A stretch of 64,000 bases of DNA from Nibrella saemangeumensis (GTDB taxonomy: Bacteria > Bacteroidota > Bacteroidia > Cytophagales > Spirosomataceae), in contig NZ_BAABHD010000002.1 of the NCBI RefSeq assembly GCF_039541915.1, forward strand, positions 106,385 through 170,384, read 5' to 3'. The notes under the pieces were generated by a model, which was not told where the DNA came from, made no database searches, and was given only the letters and a program-made list of their open reading frames with translations. Numbering within the stretch: the first letter of the stretch is position 1; every line of letters begins with the position of its first letter. Below are positions 60,820 through 64,000 of the stretch, piece after piece. A program made the translations under genes and the position numbers.

Positions 60820-63714
60820 TTACAAACTCGTCGCTTCGCTATGTACGGCCTCCTCGTAAGCCTCCACCGGCACGCAGGAACAAACCAGATTCCGGTCGCC
60901 GTAGGCGTTGTCAATGCGGCTGACACTCGGCCAGAATTTGCGGGCTCTGACGTACGGCAGCGGAAATACCGCTTTCTCCCGGCTATACGGCCGGTTCCAG
61001 GTGTCCGAAAGGGCCACGGCTGCTGTATGCGGAGCATTCTTCAGCACGTTATTGGCTTTGTCGGCCTGCCCTTCTTCGATCTCACGGATTTCCTCCCGGA
61101 TACTCAGTAGAGCCTCGCAGAACCGGTCAAGTTCTTCTTTAGACTCCGACTCGGTCGGTTCAATCATCATGGTACCGGCCACCGGGAAAGAGACTGTGGG
61201 AGCGTGGAAACCGTAGTCCATCAGCCGCTTGGCAATGTCTTCGACCTCAATGCCCGCCGACAGCTTGAACGGCCGGCAGTCGATAATCATCTCGTGGGCA
61301 CAACGGCCATTGGTACCCGTATAAAGTACTTCGTAGTGGCCATCCAGCCGTGCCTTGATGTAATTGGCGTTCAAAATGGCTATTCGGGTGGCATTGGTCA
61401 GGCCCTCTGCTCCCATCATAGCAATGTAGGCATACGAAATCGTCAGAATACTGGCGCTACCATACGGAGCCGCCGATACTGCGTGAATCGCCTGTTCACT
61501 GCCAATCTCCACCACGGCATGACCGGGCAGGAACGGCACCAGATGAGCCGCTACGCCGATAGGGCCCATACCCGGACCGCCACCGCCATGCGGAATACAG
61601 AAAGTCTTGTGCAGGTTCAGGTGACAGACATCGGCCCCGATGGCCGCCGGGCTGGTCAGGCCAACCTGGGCGTTCATGTTGGCACCATCCATGTACACCT
61701 GTCCACCGTGCTGGTGAATAATGTCGCAAATCTCCTTAATACTCTCTTCAAACACGCCGTGCGTCGACGGATAGGTCACCATCAGACACGACAGGTCATT
61801 GCTGTACTGCTCGGCTTTGGTTTTCAGATCGGGAACGTCGATATTACCCCGCTCATCGCACTTCACAATCACCACCTTCATACCGGCCATGACGGCGCTG
61901 GCGGGGTTGGTGCCGTGCGCCGACGAGGGAATCAGCGACACGTTGCGGTGATGATCGCCCCGGCTCTCATGATAGGCCCGGATCACCATCAGGCCGGCAT
62001 ATTCGCCCTGAGCCCCGGAGTTCGGTTGCAGCGATACATCGGCAAAGCCGGTAATCTCGCTTAGCCAGGCACTCAGGTCTTTAAATAACTGCTGATAGCC
62101 TTCCGTCTGCTCTTTCGGCGCAAACGGGTGCAGCCGCCCAAACTCCGGCCACGTAACCGGTATCATCTCAGCGGTGGCGTTCAGCTTCATGGTGCAGCTC
62201 CCCAGTGGAATCATGGAATGCACCAGCGAGAGGTCTTTCTCCTCCAGCGACTTCAGGTACCGCAGCATCTCGTGCTCAGTATGGTGCTGGTTAAAGACCG
62301 GGTGCGTCATGTAGTCTGACGTCCGGAGCAAATCCTGCGGAACTTCCAGTTCCAGGTTGTGAATCAGAATGTCCAGATCGGCGCAGGAGACGCCGAAGAT
62401 ATCCATCAACTCAACAATATCATCGAGCGTTTTGGCTTCGTCGAACGACACGCCCACGCAATCCGTATCAAAATAACGCAGGTTGATCTGCGCGGCCCGT
62501 GCCGATTTCCGCAAGGCCGACGCATCACTTACCCGGACGGTGAGGGTATCAAAATAAGTCTTATTCAGGATCTCGACCCCGTTCAGTTCAAGTACCTTGG
62601 CAAACAGTCGGGTCAGCCCGTGGACGCGCCCGGCGATAGTCCGCAGACCTTGAGGTCCGTGGTACACCGCATAGCTGCCCGCCATCACCGCCAGCAGTAC
62701 CTGGGCCGTGCAGATATTGGACGTTGCTTTTTCCCGGCGAATATGCTGCTCCCGCGTTTGCAGCGCCATCCGCAGCGCCGGCTTTCCTTCGGCATCTACC
62801 GAAACCCCGATAATCCGGCCCGGAATCTGCCGCTTAAAGGCATCGCGGGTGGCAAAGAAAGCCGCGTGCGGACCGCCGTAGCCCATAGGCACACCAAACC
62901 GCTGCGCCGAACCCACTACGACATCGGCTCCCATTTCGCCGGGAGGAGTCAGCAGCGTCAGGCTAAGCAGGTCGGCGGCTACGGCCACGTGGATACCCAG
63001 TTCGTGAGCGGCTGAGATCAGGTCGGTATAATTGAAAACCTCACCATTGGTAGCCGGGTACTGCAGCAATGCGCCAAAGATACCGGGGTTGGTCAGATCA
63101 ACTGTGCGATGATCGCCAACCAGTACCTCGATACCCAGTGGTGTAGCGCGTGTCAGTACGACATCAATGGTTTGTGGGTGGCACAGTTCTGAGACAAAGA
63201 AAACGGCAGCGTTTTTCTTAGAAGCCGGGCGCATCGCGTACAGCACATGCATAGCCTCGGCCGCAGCCGTAGCCTCGTCCAGCAGCGACGCATTGGCCAG
63301 TTCCATACCCGTCAGATCCGAGACCACGGTCTGGAAATTCAGCAGCGCTTCCAGCCGTCCCTGCGCAATTTCAGCCTGATACGGTGTGTAGGCCGTGTAC
63401 CATGCTGGATTTTCCAGTATATTGCGGAGAATCACATTCGGCGTCAGGGTATCGTAATATCCCATGCCGATGTAGGATTTAGCAACCTTGTTTTTCTGAG
63501 CCAGTTTCCTGAACCCGGCCAGGAACTGGTGTTCAGATTGAGGTGCCGGTAAGTTGAGCGATTGGTTGAGCCGGATAGCGGCCGGTACGGTCTGATCGAT
63601 GAGTTCATCCACCGAGCCGGCGCCGATGGTTTGCAGCATGTCAGCAATCTGGGAAGCATCGGGTCCGTTGTGGCGGGTCTCAAATGCCTCCTGCGCGCGA
63701 AGGTCTAACTTCAT
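60820..63714 (-). CDS. gcvP: Glycine dehydrogenase (decarboxylating), P protein
   Basis: A 964-residue single-chain PLP enzyme of the glycine cleavage system. It transfers the aminomethyl group of glycine to lipoyl-GcvH and releases CO2. The N-terminal (non-catalytic) half has YIGMGYYDTLTPNVILRNIL and the C-terminal half the PLP site DVCHLNLHKTFCIPHGGGGPG, with the glycine-rich loop just after. gcvT and gcvH are not adjacent. It has its own -7 element. Confidence 0.97.
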   Translation of the reverse strand: MKLDLRAQEAFETRHNGPDASQIADMLQTIGAGSVDELIDQTVPAAIRLNQSLNLPAPQSEHQFLAGFRKLAQKNKVAKSYIGMGYYDTLTPNVILRNILENPAWYTAYTPYQAEIAQGRLEALLNFQTVVSDLTGMELANASLLDEATAAAEAMHVLYAMRPASKKNAAVFFVSELCHPQTIDVVLTRATPLGIEVLVGDHRTVDLTNPGIFGALLQYPATNGEVFNYTDLISAAHELGIHVAVAADLLSLTLLTPPGEMGADVVVGSAQRFGVPMGYGGPHAAFFATRDAFKRQIPGRIIGVSVDAEGKPALRMALQTREQHIRREKATSNICTAQVLLAVMAGSYAVYHGPQGLRTIAGRVHGLTRLFAKVLELNGVEILNKTYFDTLTVRVSDASALRKSARAAQINLRYFDTDCVGVSFDEAKTLDDIVELMDIFGVSCADLDILIHNLELEVPQDLLRTSDYMTHPVFNQHHTEHEMLRYLKSLEEKDLSLVHSMIPLGSCTMKLNATAEMIPVTWPEFGRLHPFAPKEQTEGYQQLFKDLSAWLSEITGFADVSLQPNSGAQGEYAGLMVIRAYHESRGDHHRNVSLIPSSAHGTNPASAVMAGMKVVIVKCDERGNIDVPDLKTKAEQYSNDLSCLMVTYPSTHGVFEESIKEICDIIHQHGGQVYMDGANMNAQVGLTSPAAIGADVCHLNLHKTFCIPHGGGGPGMGPIGVAAHLVPFLPGHAVVEIGSEQAIHAVSAAPYGSASILTISYAYIAMMGAEGLTNATRIAILNANYIKARLDGHYEVLYTGTNGRCAHEMIIDCRPFKLSAGIEVEDIAKRLMDYGFHAPTVSFPVAGTMMIEPTESESKEELDRFCEALLSIREEIREIEEGQADKANNVLKNAPHTAAVALSDTWNRPYSREKAVFPLPYVRARKFWPSVSRIDNAYGDRNLVCSCVPVEAYEEAVHSEATSL

Positions 63715-63742
63715 TGATAAAGTGAATTCTTCTTAAGAAACA

Positions 63743-63750
63743 CAAATTTA
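63743..63750 (-). promoter_or_regulatory. -7 promoter element of gcvP
   Basis: TAAATTTG on the minus strand, matching TAnnTTTG, 29 bases before the gcvP ATG. Confidence 0.55.
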
Positions 63751-64000
63751 CAAAAGTGCAGGGCAAAAGACATATTATCTCAGCAATCCTTGCCAAAATT
63801 ATAGCTAGCTTACTAAGATCAACTTTTGCAGGCGGCACAAACTCAACCATTCGGAAAATTACTCCTTTGATAAACAAGCACTTACGACCACTAACACTAA
63901 GAACCTGTTTAAATTTTACGGCTAATGCGATAAATGTTCGCCAGATACACAAAGGATTCGGCCGATGAACAGTCACATTCATAATCTTTGCTGAGTCGGC
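63751..64000. other. Gene-free end of window upstream of gcvP
   Basis: No frame with protein-like composition on either strand. No glycine riboswitch core or other conserved RNA was recognised. The next gene probably begins beyond the window. Confidence 0.35.

Noticed and set aside
61204..62064. 286-codon plus-strand frame
   Set aside because: Antisense to gcvP; an effect of high-GC codon use leaving the opposite strand open.
63680..63982. 100-codon minus-strand frame overlapping the gcvP start
   Set aside because: Overlaps the gcvP start and promoter out of frame and has no family-like sequence.
1..64000. CRISPR arrays, tRNA or rRNA genes, insertion sequences, integrases
   Set aside because: No regularly spaced direct repeats, cloverleaf-like stretches, ribosomal RNA segments or transposase-like proteins were recognised by eye; a tRNAscan or Infernal run could still find something small.

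Overview
The window is ordinary chromosomal DNA of a member of Bacteroidota, most likely a Spirosoma-like member of the Cytophagales. The main reasons are the Bacteroidota-type -7 promoter motif TAnnTTTG ahead of many genes, the weak or absent Shine-Dalgarno sequences, and the gene families present: a GH3-family protein, an RpoE-type sigma factor with a small Cys-rich partner, a DksA-like protein with a degenerate zinc finger, separate atpD-atpC, and the glgX-treZ-treY trehalose genes. The genus is an inference from protein style, not a search result. No rRNA, tRNA, CRISPR array, prophage, integrase or insertion sequence was recognised.

Layout. 0-15 kb: a mosaic of short transcription units, comprising the 3' part of a sugar dehydrogenase, a universal stress protein, an L,D-transpeptidase, a PQQ-type propeller, a MarR regulator, a RelE/ParE toxin-antitoxin pair, a hydrolase, an AI-2E family exporter, small lipoproteins, a lactonase and two sugar epimerases. 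15-23 kb: lon, then a leftward operon GH3 - dxr - 27-codon small ORF - rseP - DUF6702 lipoprotein. 22.5-27.6 kb: rightward mreBCD, an RpoE-type sigma factor with a putative zinc-binding anti-sigma factor, gmk (apparent TTG start) and nadD. 27.6-30.5 kb: leftward cysS - M28 peptidase - lipoprotein with overlapping genes. 30.6-32.8 kb: a GNAT-like protein and a PfkB kinase. 32.9-40.4 kb: leftward atpD-atpC-prmA and a giant exported protein of about 1,604 residues.

40.7-52.6 kb is a leftward stretch that looks stress-related: a TerB-like protein, a short-chain dehydrogenase fused to a membrane segment and an 11-residue LEA-like repeat tail, a flavin-dependent oxidoreductase, a small charged lipoprotein, and an operon glgX - treZ - treY::malQ in which trehalose synthase and 4-alpha-glucanotransferase are one 1,410-residue polypeptide. 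Together the last three would convert glycogen or maltodextrin to trehalose and recycle the short remnants. 52.7-64 kb: a large polytopic TPR protein, a LolD-like ATPase, a DksA-like protein, glutamate dehydrogenase, phosphatidylserine decarboxylase, nhaA and gcvP.

The least expected structure is outside the genes. Five long imperfect or perfect palindromes, built from short reiterated words of three different sequence families (AGTAGGCAGT, TTTCAAG, GTTAACTAG), sit directly against stop codons; one has overrun the end of nhaA. They lack T-tracts and differ from the true terminators in the window. The other leading candidates for a second look are the SDR-LEA fusion, the TreY-MalQ fusion, and the small membrane peptide between dxr and rseP.
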